From contig CAIWCD010000018.1 in the NCBI GenBank assembly GCA_903911145.1, forward strand, positions 1-64,000: 64,000 nucleotides of DNA, read 5' to 3'. The first letter of the stretch is position 1. Each line of letters starts with the position of its first letter. The DNA comes from an uncultured delta proteobacterium (GTDB taxonomy: Bacteria > Myxococcota > Myxococcia > Myxococcales > 40CM-4-68-19). Positions 1 through 8,094 of this stretch are shown here, in pieces. Both the position numbers and the translations under genes were made by a program. A model generated the notes under the pieces. It was not told the DNA's origin. It saw only the letters and a list, made by a program, of their open reading frames with translations, and ran no database searches.

Positions 1-131
1 AGTCGAGTAACGCCCCGCCACGCTGCTCGCCTCAGCTCACGTTCGTGTCGCGGATCCCCGCGCCGCGGACGCCTGCCTGACGGCTCCAGCGATCGCGCTC
101 GCCGCGATCGTTCCGCCGCGGTTCTTGGTGA

Positions 132-728
132 TCGCTTCCAAACAAGCACTGGGCGGGCGTCGCTACCGACTCCAGCTTCGTCTACCTCGTCGCAGTTGAA
201 CAGGGTGGAAATATCTGGACTTCAACGAATGGCGGCACGGCCTGGACCGACATGAGTCAGGGGGATCCGCGACTCGAAGGGCTGAAATGGACGTCCGTGA
301 CTTCTGACTCGAGCGGCCAGAACATGGCGGCGACAGCGTTGGGCAGTATGGTCTGGACCTCCAAGGATTCCGGCGCGACCTGGAGCAGCGGGGACGGTGA
401 TGGGGCCGGCCAGAGCTGGCTGCAGGTCGCCTCGGATTCAAGCGGCCAGAATCTCGCGGCCGTTACCTACGGGGGCGACATCTGGACCTCCCACGATTAC
501 GGGCAGACGTTCATCCGTTCCACCACGGTCGGTGCATGGCGCAGCGTCGCCTCCAACGCGGCGGGCAGCCAGCTCTCGGCCGTTGAGATGGCAGGAGATA
601 TCTGGACCGCAACTCCGTTTGACCAGACTCTGGTGGTGGGTGGTCCTGGGGCGACGCTTACCTTGGTCTATGTCGGAGGCGGGGTCTTTGAGGTCCGCGA
701 CGCTACGGGAGTATGGACCTACTACTAG
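132..728 (+). pseudogene. 5'-truncated BNR/WD-like repeat protein remnant
   Basis: The frame is open from 132 to the TAG at 726-728 and encodes about four degenerate repeats of roughly 45 residues, each with an SSGQN-like turn and an (I/V)WTS strand, as in BNR/YCF48 or YVTN-type beta-propellers. The first repeat lies upstream of the only ATG (252), and in-frame stops at 78-80 and 129-131 cut the frame off, so the amino-terminal part of the gene is missing. A start at 252 would give 158 residues but would split a repeat. No signal peptide remains. The carboxy-terminus (YVGGGVFEVRDATGVWTYY) looks like a natural protein end. I read it as the tail of a larger exported propeller protein; function unknown. 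Confidence 0.55.
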
Positions 729-945
729 GAGCAAATCCCCGATCGTAGAATGCAGCTGCGGTGGTTCGGCTTCCGCCCCGGTGCCCTCGGCATCTGGGCG
801 GGAGTTTGGTGCGGATCGCCGCGTCCGCCCGCTCCGGAGCGCCGACCTGCGTCAGCCGCGACGAAATGAAGCGGGGGCTGCGCCCTTCGCGATCTGCTAA
901 ACCACTATCGCGTCTGCTTGTATGGGATGCGAATGGGGACGGGAT

Positions 946-2337
946 ATGTCCGAATCAACGCGATCGTTTGACTCTACGGTAAAAGAGTTTGCTGAACGGG
1001 CGCGAGGATTGGGCATACAGATCGGTGACGTTGCCGGGAATGTCAACGACGCCACCGCCCGGATGAATGCACAGGAAAAGGTCGTTTCCAATATCCGCGA
1101 GGATATGCAGACCGTCATTGGTTGTAATGCCGGCACGATGGCAGCGGTTGCATCGAGCATCGACATCGCGACGAAGGCAGAACGCCAGCTCTCCTCCTCT
1201 CAAGCGGGCCTGCTCGCCGCGATCGCGCAGATCGATGCGATGGCCCAGACTGCAGTGCAGGGTAAGGCCTTGCTCGAGGGATTAAGCAGCGCGCTCGCTC
1301 AGGTCAGCGCGGTGGTCTTGACCATCGAGCATGTCGCGATGCGAACGAAGGTCCTCGGGCTCAATGCAACGATTGAAGCGGCTCGTGCTGGTGACGCTGG
1401 AAGAGGATTCGCGGTTGTCGCATCGGAGGTAAAATCGCTGGCGGAGCAGACGGGCCAGGCGACGCAGCAGATTTCATTCACGATGGACGACCTTCGCGCC
1501 AAGGCGCAGCAGCTCATTTCGCAAGGGAACTCGAACATCGAGGTTGCCCACTCGGTGAGCGGCGGGACGCGCGTCATCCACGAGGCCTTTCGCTCCGTCG
1601 GAGGAATCGTTCACGATATCTCGCGCGAGGTTGAGCGGATTGAAAGCAATGCGAAGGTCGCGCGCGATCACACCGAGAAGCTATCCGCATCTGTCGAGGC
1701 CTTCTCGCAGGGGATTCGCGATTCGACCAGCAGCCTGAATACCGCCGACGAGCGGCTCCGCTCGCTCCTGGGAGCGGGAGAGAAGCTCCTCGCCATGACC
1801 GTCAACTCCGGCGTGGAGACTGAAGATGCCTTCTTCGTCGCTGCTGCCGAGCGGACCGCCGCCAGCGTAAGTGCAATCGTTGAAGAGACAGTGCGCGCCG
1901 GCCGGCTCTCCCTGGATGAAGTGTTTGATGAGGAGTACAAACCGATCCTGGGCAGCAACCCGCTCCAGTATTCCACTCGATATGTGTCGGCGTTTGATCT
2001 GCTGCTGACGCCGATCTTCGACGGCGCGCTCCAGCTTCGGAACAACGTAGTCTTCTGCGCCGCGGTCGATCGGCACGGATATCTCCCCACGCACAACAGC
2101 AAGTTCTCCATGCCGCAGGGGGCGGATGCCGTGTGGAATGCTGCCCATTGCCGCAATCGGCGAATCTTCAACGACCGTGTGGGGCTTTCGGCCGCAGTCA
2201 ATGAAGAACGCTTTCTCGTGCAGACCTATCGCCGCGATATGGGCGGCGGGAAGACGGCGCTGATGATCGATACGTCCGCGCCGCTGCGAATCTTCGGTCG
2301 CCATTGGGGCGCGATCCGCATTGCATACCAGGCCTGA
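946..2337 (+). CDS. Soluble methyl-accepting chemotaxis protein
   Basis: This is a cytoplasmic chemoreceptor: it has no hydrophobic segment. The central helical region holds the conserved MCP hairpin tip (LNATIEAARAGDAGRGFAVV, then ASEVKSLAEQT), which binds CheA/CheW in known receptors. The last 150 residues form a separate globular domain with HGYLPTHN, CRNRR and QTYRRDMGGG motifs, as seen carboxy-terminal to the signalling hairpin in some soluble MCPs; it is probably the sensor. An in-frame ATG at 922 would add eight residues; I prefer 946 (MSESTRSF). No che genes lie nearby, so it is an orphan receptor. The signal it senses cannot be read from the sequence. Confidence 0.88.
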   Translation: MSESTRSFDSTVKEFAERARGLGIQIGDVAGNVNDATARMNAQEKVVSNIREDMQTVIGCNAGTMAAVASSIDIATKAERQLSSSQAGLLAAIAQIDAMAQTAVQGKALLEGLSSALAQVSAVVLTIEHVAMRTKVLGLNATIEAARAGDAGRGFAVVASEVKSLAEQTGQATQQISFTMDDLRAKAQQLISQGNSNIEVAHSVSGGTRVIHEAFRSVGGIVHDISREVERIESNAKVARDHTEKLSASVEAFSQGIRDSTSSLNTADERLRSLLGAGEKLLAMTVNSGVETEDAFFVAAAERTAASVSAIVEETVRAGRLSLDEVFDEEYKPILGSNPLQYSTRYVSAFDLLLTPIFDGALQLRNNVVFCAAVDRHGYLPTHNSKFSMPQGADAVWNAAHCRNRRIFNDRVGLSAAVNEERFLVQTYRRDMGGGKTALMIDTSAPLRIFGRHWGAIRIAYQA

Positions 2338-2510
2338 TCGGGCGCGACAGGCGCGTCCCGCGTCTGCTCCTCTGTCACGCAGCCTCGGTTCGCTCCGCCG
2401 GCCCGATCAACGACGCTGGAGCCGACTTCGGCGCCCGTTGATCCTCTCGCCCCCGACGACTCTTCCCGACGCAGAACCCAATCGACGGAGAGGATCCTCG
2501 AACTCCCTTC

Positions 2511-2539
2511 TTGACGACCTGATGCGCGTGATCTAGAAG
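2511..2539 (+). promoter_or_regulatory. Candidate sigma-70 promoter of tRNA-Ser(GCT)
   Basis: TTGACG at 2511-2516, a 17-bp spacer and TAGAAG at 2534-2539 lie about 67 bp before the tRNA-Ser gene in otherwise gene-free sequence (2338-2605). Only the -35 hexamer is strong, so this is a pattern-based guess. Confidence 0.35.
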
Positions 2540-2605
2540 GCCACCCTCTTTGCGGCGACGAATGCCGTGGAGCCAGTGCAGTCGGAGGCAAAAACGGACG
2601 TTTGA

Positions 2606-2697
2606 GGAGAGGTGGCCGAGAGGCTGAAGGCGCTGGTTTGCTAAACCAGTATACGGGTCAAACTGTATCCAGGGTTCGAATCCCTGCCTCTCCGCCA
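2606..2697 (+). tRNA. tRNA-Ser(GCT)
   Basis: The acceptor stem GGAGAGG pairs with CCTCTCC and the encoded CCA ends at 2697. The anticodon arm CTGGT-TTGCTAA-ACCAG gives anticodon GCT (reads AGC/AGU). A long class II variable arm and the T arm CAGGG-TTCGAAT-CCCTG complete the fold. The last codons of the minus-strand integrase frame run antisense through its 3' end. Confidence 0.97.
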
Positions 2698-4262
2698 ACA
2701 CCGTCGCAGCAGCAGTCGAAGGGCCCATAGCTCAGTTGGATAGAGCGTCGGACTACGAATCCGAAGGCCGTAGGTTCGAATCCTACTGGGCCCGCCAGTT
2801 TATCTCCTCGATAACAATCGTCTTCTGAGAGCCCCTCCGCGGGGTGATCGATGCCGCTCGCCGCTCGCTGGGGCAGCCCTGGGGCAAGGCCGGCAAATTC
2901 GGCAGATCCGATCGAAGAAGAAGACTCTCGGAAACCTGCTTCTAAGGACAAAACGGACGAAAGGGACATAAGCCCCTTTTCCGAGGGGGCGAGTAACGTC
3001 CCGTCTATCTTCCGTCCCTGGACCTTGGGGACATAAGCCCCCCTGCTCGAGCGCATCGGAGGAGCTTCCACCGGCGCCGCCAGTGAAGCGCCCAGCGATA
3101 CCTTGTCGATCTGGTCCCGCAGGTAACCAGGCACGAGGTGCGAATAGGTCTCGAACGTCACGCGCGGATCCTTGTGCCGGAGGATCTTCGCCACCGCATA
3201 GAGATCGACTCCCGCCGCGAGCATGAGCGTCGCCGCCGTGTGCCGCGTGTCGTGCAAGCGGAAGCGGCGCGGGATCGCCTTCGGGAAGAGCATGCGCTGG
3301 CAGACGGTGCAGCGGCGGCGCTCGTTATCGGGATGCCGCTCCTCGTACTTCGCCGGCTTCGGGTGCAGCTTCCACCAGCGGCAGACGTGCAGCCATCCAT
3401 CGACGATATTGGCGCGATTCATTGCGCCCCGCAGCCGATCGCCGAGCTTGTCCTCTTCCGTTCGGTGCGTGCCGTCCGGCTTCGGGAAGAGCAGCTCTCC
3501 CGGCGCCGCGGAGAGCGCGTGCTCGAGGTACGGCACGAGGTCGCGCGAGATCGGCACCGGCTCCTCGGACTTGCCCTTTGTCGTCTCTCGATCGTAGCTC
3601 CTGCCCACCATGAGCAGGCCGCGCTCGAGATCCACGTCGCGCTTGCGGAGCCCGAACAGCTCTCCCTTGCGCAATCCCGCGTAGACGGCCACAGCCACCA
3701 GATCGCGATCGGTGGTGCCCAGCTGCGCCAGGACGAGCGGCACCTCGTGCGCCTCGAGGAAGCTCGGCTTGCGCTTCGGCACCTTCCGGCGCGCCACATC
3801 GGTCGCGGGGTTGTCGCCGTGGAGCTTCTCGGCCTTGCGGGCGCAGTTCCAGGCGGCGCGCACCATCGAGCGCAGGTGATTGACGCTCGCCGGAGCCATT
3901 CCGCCCTGGACCTTCTCTTGTAGGAACGCCTCGAGCCGTCCCGGCGTCAGCGCTGCCGCGGGCAGGCGCACGAGATCGGAGCCTTCGAAATGCACGCGCC
4001 ACCGGCTGCGCTCGCGACCTTCTGACGGGCCGCCCTTCACATATGTTTCGAGCCACCACCCGAGGAGCGCGCCTACGGTGAAGCTGCGATCGACGGGGAG
4101 CGGTTCAAGCCCTTCGCGCTGGCGCCAGCCCTTCAAGCGCAGCTCGGCCTCGTGCCTCTTGGCCTCTTCTCTGGTGCGCGCCTCGGGCAGCGGCACCTTG
4201 CGGTTGATTCCCGCGGCGTCCTTCACCCTGGTCACCCACTGATCACCGTGTTTCCAAGGCAT
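2658..4262 (-). CDS. Tyrosine integrase of the element
   Basis: This is the site-specific recombinase that integrates and excises the element. The catalytic set is visible: Arg198 (GLRKGE), His337-x-x-Arg340 (LHDTRHTAA), His363 (LRHKD) and nucleophile Tyr373 (FETYSHL). A SAM-like core-binding domain lies at about 60-145. An unusual insertion around 290-325 has Cys294 and C318-x2-C321 and may bind zinc. About 160 residues follow the catalytic tyrosine; the final 45 or so are read antisense through tRNA-Arg and tRNA-Ser, so the present carboxy-terminus is created by the insertion site. It starts with ATG at 4262, 24 bp after vapC, at the end of a coupled minus-strand operon. Confidence 0.93.
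   Translation of the reverse strand: MPWKHGDQWVTRVKDAAGINRKVPLPEARTREEAKRHEAELRLKGWRQREGLEPLPVDRSFTVGALLGWWLETYVKGGPSEGRERSRWRVHFEGSDLVRLPAAALTPGRLEAFLQEKVQGGMAPASVNHLRSMVRAAWNCARKAEKLHGDNPATDVARRKVPKRKPSFLEAHEVPLVLAQLGTTDRDLVAVAVYAGLRKGELFGLRKRDVDLERGLLMVGRSYDRETTKGKSEEPVPISRDLVPYLEHALSAAPGELLFPKPDGTHRTEEDKLGDRLRGAMNRANIVDGWLHVCRWWKLHPKPAKYEERHPDNERRRCTVCQRMLFPKAIPRRFRLHDTRHTAATLMLAAGVDLYAVAKILRHKDPRVTFETYSHLVPGYLRDQIDKVSLGASLAAPVEAPPMRSSRGAYVPKVQGRKIDGTLLAPSEKGLMSLSSVLSLEAGFRESSSSIGSAEFAGLAPGLPQRAASGIDHPAEGLSEDDCYRGDKLAGPVGFEPTAFGFVVRRSIQLSYGPFDCCCDGVGGEAGIRTLDTV
2721..2797 (+). tRNA. tRNA-Arg(ACG), integration target
   Basis: The acceptor GGGCCCA pairs with TGGGCCC, CCA is encoded, and the anticodon arm TCGGA-CTACGAA-TCCGA gives ACG. 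The A34 must be deaminated to inosine to read CGC and CGA codons; the enzyme for this (tadA, 14772-15236) is in this window. The 3' half from position 2752 is shared with a second copy at 12059-12114, showing that an element integrated here and rebuilt the gene. Its T stem has U50:A64, whereas the displaced copy has C50:G64. Confidence 0.97.
2752..2807 (+). repeat. attL (tRNA-Arg 3' half)
   Basis: This is the left copy of the 56-bp direct repeat. It starts in the anticodon loop and runs past the CCA end. The uninterrupted identical core is 2752-2770; mismatches to the right copy are at 2771 (T versus C) and 2785 (A versus G), which are the two partners of one T-stem base pair. Confidence 0.93.
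2869..2886 (+). repeat. Left candidate integrase arm-type sites
   Basis: TGGGGCA occurs twice with an 11-bp period (2869 and 2880) inside TGGGGCAGCC-CTGGGGCA, 61 bp inside attL. The same arrangement in the same orientation occurs at 11923-11940 near attR. Paired direct repeats flanking an attachment core are what arm-binding tyrosine integrases use. The sites also lie in the integrase coding frame, so binding is inferred. Confidence 0.5.
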
Positions 4263-4286
4263 GCAGTGCCTCCACTCTCGATGCGA

Positions 4287-4664
4287 CTACACAACGACAA
4301 GGCGAAGCGACGGTCCGAGCCGAGCGAGATCGTCGGGGTCCGAGGTCAGGACCCCTTGGCCGCGCGCCTGCGCGCAGAGTGCGACAGAGGCGTCGATCAC
4401 GTCGGATGTTCCGGTCGCGCCGCATAGCTGGCCGGCCGCGCGCGCGCGCCCATCGTCGAGCGCCTCGATCTCGACCACGTTGGACGCCAAGAGCCGCGCC
4501 AATCGAGCCTGCTTGCGACCATCCCGCCACACCTGCCCGACCACGCCCGCCGGCACGGCCAGCTTCATCCGATGCTCGAGGGCGCGCGCCACGATGGCGA
4601 CGACCGATCGCTCTCCGCGCTCGAACGCGATCAGGGCGCCGCTGTCCAGCGTCAGGCCGCTCAT
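4287..4664 (-). CDS. vapC: VapC-type PIN-domain toxin
   Basis: The 125-residue PIN-domain protein has the first acidic residue at Asp7 (LTLDSGALIAFERG), a TSDVIDASVALCA segment and a carboxy-terminal LTSDPDDL motif, as in VapC ribonucleases. The conserved segment before VWR has Gln rather than Glu (VVGQVWR), so one metal ligand may be supplied elsewhere or be absent. Its ATG overlaps the stop of the upstream antitoxin gene (ATGA, 4661-4664), the usual VapBC layout. It probably cleaves RNA when unopposed and stabilises the element; the target is unknown. Confidence 0.85.
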   Translation of the reverse strand: MSGLTLDSGALIAFERGERSVVAIVARALEHRMKLAVPAGVVGQVWRDGRKQARLARLLASNVVEIEALDDGRARAAGQLCGATGTSDVIDASVALCAQARGQGVLTSDPDDLARLGPSLRLVVV

Positions 4665-4945
4665 CGCGCCCGGCGCTGCTTCACGGGGAGGCCGAGGGCG
4701 TGATCGGCAGCGTGCTTCTCGCTGGCGCTGAGAGGACCGCCAGAAGACGCAAGCATCTCCACGAGGAGCGAATCGAGATCGTCGAGCATGACCTTTTGCT
4801 CCATCGCCCGGCTGATGTACGCGCTCAAGCTGCGCGCGCTGCCTTTGCGAACCGATCGGCGCGCCTTCTCCAGCACGTCTTCCGGTACCGTGATCGCGAT
4901 CTTGGCGGTTGTCATACCCGAAATACTACCTTCGTGGACCTGCAT
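4661..4945 (-). CDS. vapB: VapB-type ribbon-helix-helix antitoxin
   Basis: A short DNA-binding antitoxin. The amino-terminal half (AKIAITVPEDVLEKARRSV) looks like a ribbon-helix-helix strand and first helix, followed by an acidic, hydrophobic tail that would wrap the PIN toxin. The start at 4945 (MQVHEG) overlaps the stop of the upstream HTH gene (ATGA-type junction); an alternative ATG at 4915 gives 84 residues and begins right at the RHH fold. It overlaps vapC by 4 nt. It would neutralise VapC and perhaps autoregulate, although its placement inside a longer operon makes control by other promoters likely. Confidence 0.82.
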   Translation of the reverse strand: MQVHEGSISGMTTAKIAITVPEDVLEKARRSVRKGSARSLSAYISRAMEQKVMLDDLDSLLVEMLASSGGPLSASEKHAADHALGLPVKQRRAR

Positions 4946-5184
4946 CACGCAACCCCCTTGGTTATCGGAAGCACGGCCGCATCCGGCGCGCGTTGGCGAT
5001 CGAGCCAGGCGCGGATCTCCTCCGGCACGAACCGCACGCGAGCGCCGATTCGCAGACTCGGAAGCGCCCCGCTCTGTGCCATCTCGTAGACGGTGTTTCG
5101 GCCGACGCGGAGAAACGCCGCAACCTCTCGCACCGTCCAGAGGCATTCCGCCGGGATCAACGGCCGTGCTGGCGCGTTAGTCAT
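4945..5184 (-). CDS. AlpA/excisionase-type HTH protein
   Basis: The 79-residue protein carries a MerR-like winged helix of the helix_turn_helix_17/excisionase type: LWTVREVAAFLRVGRNTVYE, then a wing (LPSLRIGARVRFVPEEIRAWL). Such proteins bend DNA at att sites or regulate int. Its ATG lies eight bases inside the end of the DUF3987 gene (overlap 5177-5184) and its stop overlaps the vapB start, so it is the middle cistron of the coupled operon. The element has a second protein of this type at the far end (11608-12036), so the true directionality factor is uncertain. Confidence 0.8.
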   Translation of the reverse strand: MTNAPARPLIPAECLWTVREVAAFLRVGRNTVYEMAQSGALPSLRIGARVRFVPEEIRAWLDRQRAPDAAVLPITKGVA

Positions 5185-6835
5185 TGGCCACCTCCGCGAG
5201 ATCGGGATGAATCTCGAACGCCGTCTTGCACGGAGCGCCGCCGGTGTCCTTTGCGGCTGCAACTTCGCGGATCGCCGCGTGCCGCTTGAGCAGGATGAGC
5301 AACGGATTGATCTCATCCACCGGCTTGTTTTTGGCGATCGCCTTATGCAGCTCACTCCGAGTGAAGACGCGAGGACCACCGGCCTTGCATCGTTCGCGGA
5401 TCCACCGAATCGCGCGCTGCGCTCGCTTCGTCTCGGGGTCCGCTTGCATCTCGAATCGGGCCGCCTTCGCGTGCGCGATGAAGTAGGGCGCGAAGTTGAT
5501 CGCGCGCTGCATGGTGTCCACCTCGATCGGCGTGCCCCACGGCTCCGCCCGAACCTTCGAGGCATGAAGGAGCCCGGCAAGACGGACGATCTGTGCAACG
5601 AGTTTGGCGCCCCACGAGCCGAGCCCGGCCAGATCCCCGACATGCTCTTTGAGTCTCGGCTCGATCTCCGCCTGGAAAGCGCCCAGCGCCGCGGCGGCTT
5701 CCTCGGAGACACGCAGCACGGGGATCTCATTCTCTGAGCAGTCGGGGAACGGTTCGGGCATCTCGAGCAGCTCCCCCATCTTCTTCTCGTATTCGTCGAG
5801 CACACGCGCCGGCGCCGCGGGCGGCTTGATCTTGCGGTCGCCGACCATCGAGCGCGGCAACGCGAAGAGGAACCGCCAGAGGAATCCGGTGTCCGCAAAT
5901 GCCTCCGAGCTGCGCAGCAGCGGAAGCGCCACGTCCGGCTGCGGCGCCAACCCGATGGTGACGTGCGCCGCCTCCGCATGGCGATCGCCGCCGCTGCCAT
6001 CAGGGCGCTTCATGCGCCCGACGTGGACGGTGCAGCCCTCGTAGCCCTTGAGGAATGGATCCAGGTTCGGTGCGCTCTTTCCCGCTCGATAACGACCCGC
6101 GAGAAGCCCGAGCAGTCCCGCCTCGTCGGCGAGAAGCGCAGCACGCCCCCGCTCGACGAGCATCTCCTCGAGGCGCTCCGGCGTCGCCTCCGAGAGAAAC
6201 AAGAGCGGGTCGGGCGTCAGGCGGAACTTCTCCACTTGGCGAGCGAGTTCCTGCGCTTCGCGCTTCGCGTCCTCTCTCTCCTGTTGCTTCTTCGAGGTGC
6301 TCGCAGTTCTCTCCGCATGAACGAGGCTGCCCTTGAGCATGCGCAACTCGCCATGTTCGGCCGCGATACGCTCGGCCAGCTCGAGGCCCTTTCGCTTCGT
6401 AAATGCGCGCAGCGGCCGCGTCGCGAACTCGAAGGCGGCTGTCTTGCGGTTGCCGCTGGCAAGCATGACCAGCGTCCAGAGCAACGCCGGCTGCCGCCAC
6501 CCTGGAGACGCCTCGATCCAGAAACGGCGCTGGCACACTGCTGAGAGGGCAGACAGACCGCACATTGCAACCAGGTCAGGCGGCACCTGGATCTGCTCCG
6601 ACACCGCCTCGACGAAGCGGGCGAGCCAATCGTCGAGCAACTCGAGCGGAAAGGCCGGGAGGTTTTCCGGTGCCCCGATCGGAACCAGCTCCGGCCATGG
6701 TCCAGGCGTCGCCTCGTCTGCTGACGTGCGGTGCGATTGGCGACGAGACTGCCCCGCGGGACGTGTTCCCGCGCGATGATCCGTCGGGAGCGCGCCGGCG
6801 CGCAGCCTATCGTTATCGTCCTTGATATGGGTCAC
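5177..6835 (-). CDS. DUF3987-family replication-associated protein
   Basis: A 552-residue protein of the DUF3987 (YfjI-like) family. The characteristic start of the domain is at about 58-110 (LPAFPLELLDDWLARFVEAV, then a PPDLVA helix), followed by a degenerate P-loop-like ASGNRKT near 126-132, a charged coiled coil at about 150-200 and LADEAGLL. Family members occur in phages and integrative elements next to primases and are thought to act in replication initiation as helicase-like proteins. The GTG start at 6835 overlaps the primase stop (GTGA). The glycine-poor P-loop leaves ATPase activity uncertain. Confidence 0.82.
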   Translation of the reverse strand: MTHIKDDNDRLRAGALPTDHRAGTRPAGQSRRQSHRTSADEATPGPWPELVPIGAPENLPAFPLELLDDWLARFVEAVSEQIQVPPDLVAMCGLSALSAVCQRRFWIEASPGWRQPALLWTLVMLASGNRKTAAFEFATRPLRAFTKRKGLELAERIAAEHGELRMLKGSLVHAERTASTSKKQQEREDAKREAQELARQVEKFRLTPDPLLFLSEATPERLEEMLVERGRAALLADEAGLLGLLAGRYRAGKSAPNLDPFLKGYEGCTVHVGRMKRPDGSGGDRHAEAAHVTIGLAPQPDVALPLLRSSEAFADTGFLWRFLFALPRSMVGDRKIKPPAAPARVLDEYEKKMGELLEMPEPFPDCSENEIPVLRVSEEAAAALGAFQAEIEPRLKEHVGDLAGLGSWGAKLVAQIVRLAGLLHASKVRAEPWGTPIEVDTMQRAINFAPYFIAHAKAARFEMQADPETKRAQRAIRWIRERCKAGGPRVFTRSELHKAIAKNKPVDEINPLLILLKRHAAIREVAAAKDTGGAPCKTAFEIHPDLAEVAND

Positions 6836-7902
6836 GGCGCACCTCCGGCACCGGCCTCTGTCACGAAGACGGAACAGCGGTCTCCGAGCGTCTCGACTAT
6901 GCGCGCGCTGTACTTCGCTCCCGCGGCGTCCGCGTGCTGGCGCAGGTACACAGCAGTACCTTTGGGTACGCGAGCCGCGACTGCCTCAGTCCAGCTTCCC
7001 GCGATCATTCCCAGGATCGCCGGTGCGCCTGTTGCTCGTTCGTTGAAGCGGGTTGCCCAGGTCAGAAAGTCGGGCACGCCCTCTGTGATCACCAGATCGC
7101 ACCGCCGCACGACATTCGCGCTGGGCTCATCATCCCCGCAGGGTTCGCCCGCGAGCATGAGGCGTGTCAGCGGGTCGGCCATGACGAGCCCGACGATCGT
7201 GCAGCCGAGCGGCGAAAGACCTTTCGGCTTTCCATGTGGCGCCACGGCCGCACGCGCATGCAGCGACGCGAGCCGGCCATTGCAGTCATGGAGAGGCACG
7301 ATCAGTCGATATGGCCCTTCGCTCCACCGCTCGCCGGCGCCGAAGGCCCAGCGCGGTACCTCGACACCGCGGGGCAGCGCGCGGGCGAGGCTGCGATCCT
7401 CAGCGTGGCCGACGTCGATCCCGCGAGCAGCCCACGCCGCAGCGATCTCCGGCTCGAGGCCCAGCGGCGCGCAGCGGCTCCAGAGTTTGGCCACCTCCTG
7501 CGCGGGTGGGTATGCAGGCGGCGCAACCGGCTTCCGCGGTGGCGGCGACGGGTGGTGCGGGACGCGCGAGTCGATTCCGGCGATCCGCTCCAATTCTCCG
7601 ACGGCCTCGACAGGATCGATACTCCGCGCGAGAGCGAGGAAGTCGATGGCGGTGCCGCGATGCTGTTCGTCGCGTTGGCATTTCCAGACTCCGCAGCCGT
7701 CGCGCTCGCCGATGCTCACGCCGCGCACGTCGCCGTTGCGGCAACCGGGGCACTCGCTTCGATTGCGGCCGCTGCCTCGGTGGTGCAGTCCCTCCGCCTG
7801 CGCCAATTCGAGCAGAGCGGCGGCGCCGAAGTGACGCTTGATATCGCCGAAGCGATCACTCTGCGGAGATCGCGCATGCGCGCCGGATTGTGCGCGACTC
7901 AC
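6832..7902 (-). CDS. Element-encoded DNA primase (CHC2-like zinc finger, TOPRIM)
   Basis: A 356-residue protein with an amino-terminal zinc-binding module (Cys51, Cys54, Cys70, Cys75, His81) like those of DnaG/TraC primases, a proline-rich linker at about 115-133, and a TOPRIM core whose glutamate strand is LVITEGVPDFLTW (Glu274). The following acidic site is degenerate (HADAAG). It would lay down primers for autonomous replication of the excised element. The GTG start overlaps the stop of the 64-residue gene by 4 nt, and its own stop overlaps the DUF3987 start, forming a replication cassette. Confidence 0.82.
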   Translation of the reverse strand: MSRAQSGAHARSPQSDRFGDIKRHFGAAALLELAQAEGLHHRGSGRNRSECPGCRNGDVRGVSIGERDGCGVWKCQRDEQHRGTAIDFLALARSIDPVEAVGELERIAGIDSRVPHHPSPPPRKPVAPPAYPPAQEVAKLWSRCAPLGLEPEIAAAWAARGIDVGHAEDRSLARALPRGVEVPRWAFGAGERWSEGPYRLIVPLHDCNGRLASLHARAAVAPHGKPKGLSPLGCTIVGLVMADPLTRLMLAGEPCGDDEPSANVVRRCDLVITEGVPDFLTWATRFNERATGAPAILGMIAGSWTEAVAARVPKGTAVYLRQHADAAGAKYSARIVETLGDRCSVFVTEAGAGGAP

Positions 7903-8093
7903 GACCTGCGCTCCGGCAAGAGGTGTTCCATCCGGTGCTCGACCAGCACGCGGCGAATGCGAGCGAGCGTGCTTGGGCGCACACGCTCGCCACGCAAGGC
8001 GCGATCAAAAGTTGAGCGGTCAACCTCCGCGAGCGCGGAGTACAGCTTCCGACGGGGAAGCTCGAGGATAGCTTCGAGGGATGTGCTTTTCAT
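7899..8093 (-). CDS. Small HTH-like regulator, first gene of the operon
   Basis: This 64-residue basic protein (MKSTSLEAILELPRRKLYSA...) has a predicted helix-turn-helix-like middle (AEVDRSTFDRALRGERVRPS, then TLARIRRVLVEHR), resembling a minimal lambda-repressor-like fold. I do not recognise a named family. It opens the minus-strand operon and is coupled to the primase by a GTGA overlap. A perfect 7-bp-arm palindrome sits one base upstream of its ATG, where a ribosome-binding site should be, so it may regulate its own synthesis at DNA or RNA level. Confidence 0.6.
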   Translation of the reverse strand: MKSTSLEAILELPRRKLYSALAEVDRSTFDRALRGERVRPSTLARIRRVLVEHRMEHLLPERRS

Positions 8094-8094
8094 G

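Noticed and set aside
3138-3923. Plus-strand frame opposite the integrase
   Set aside because: Shadow of int: the minus strand carries the full catalytic set.
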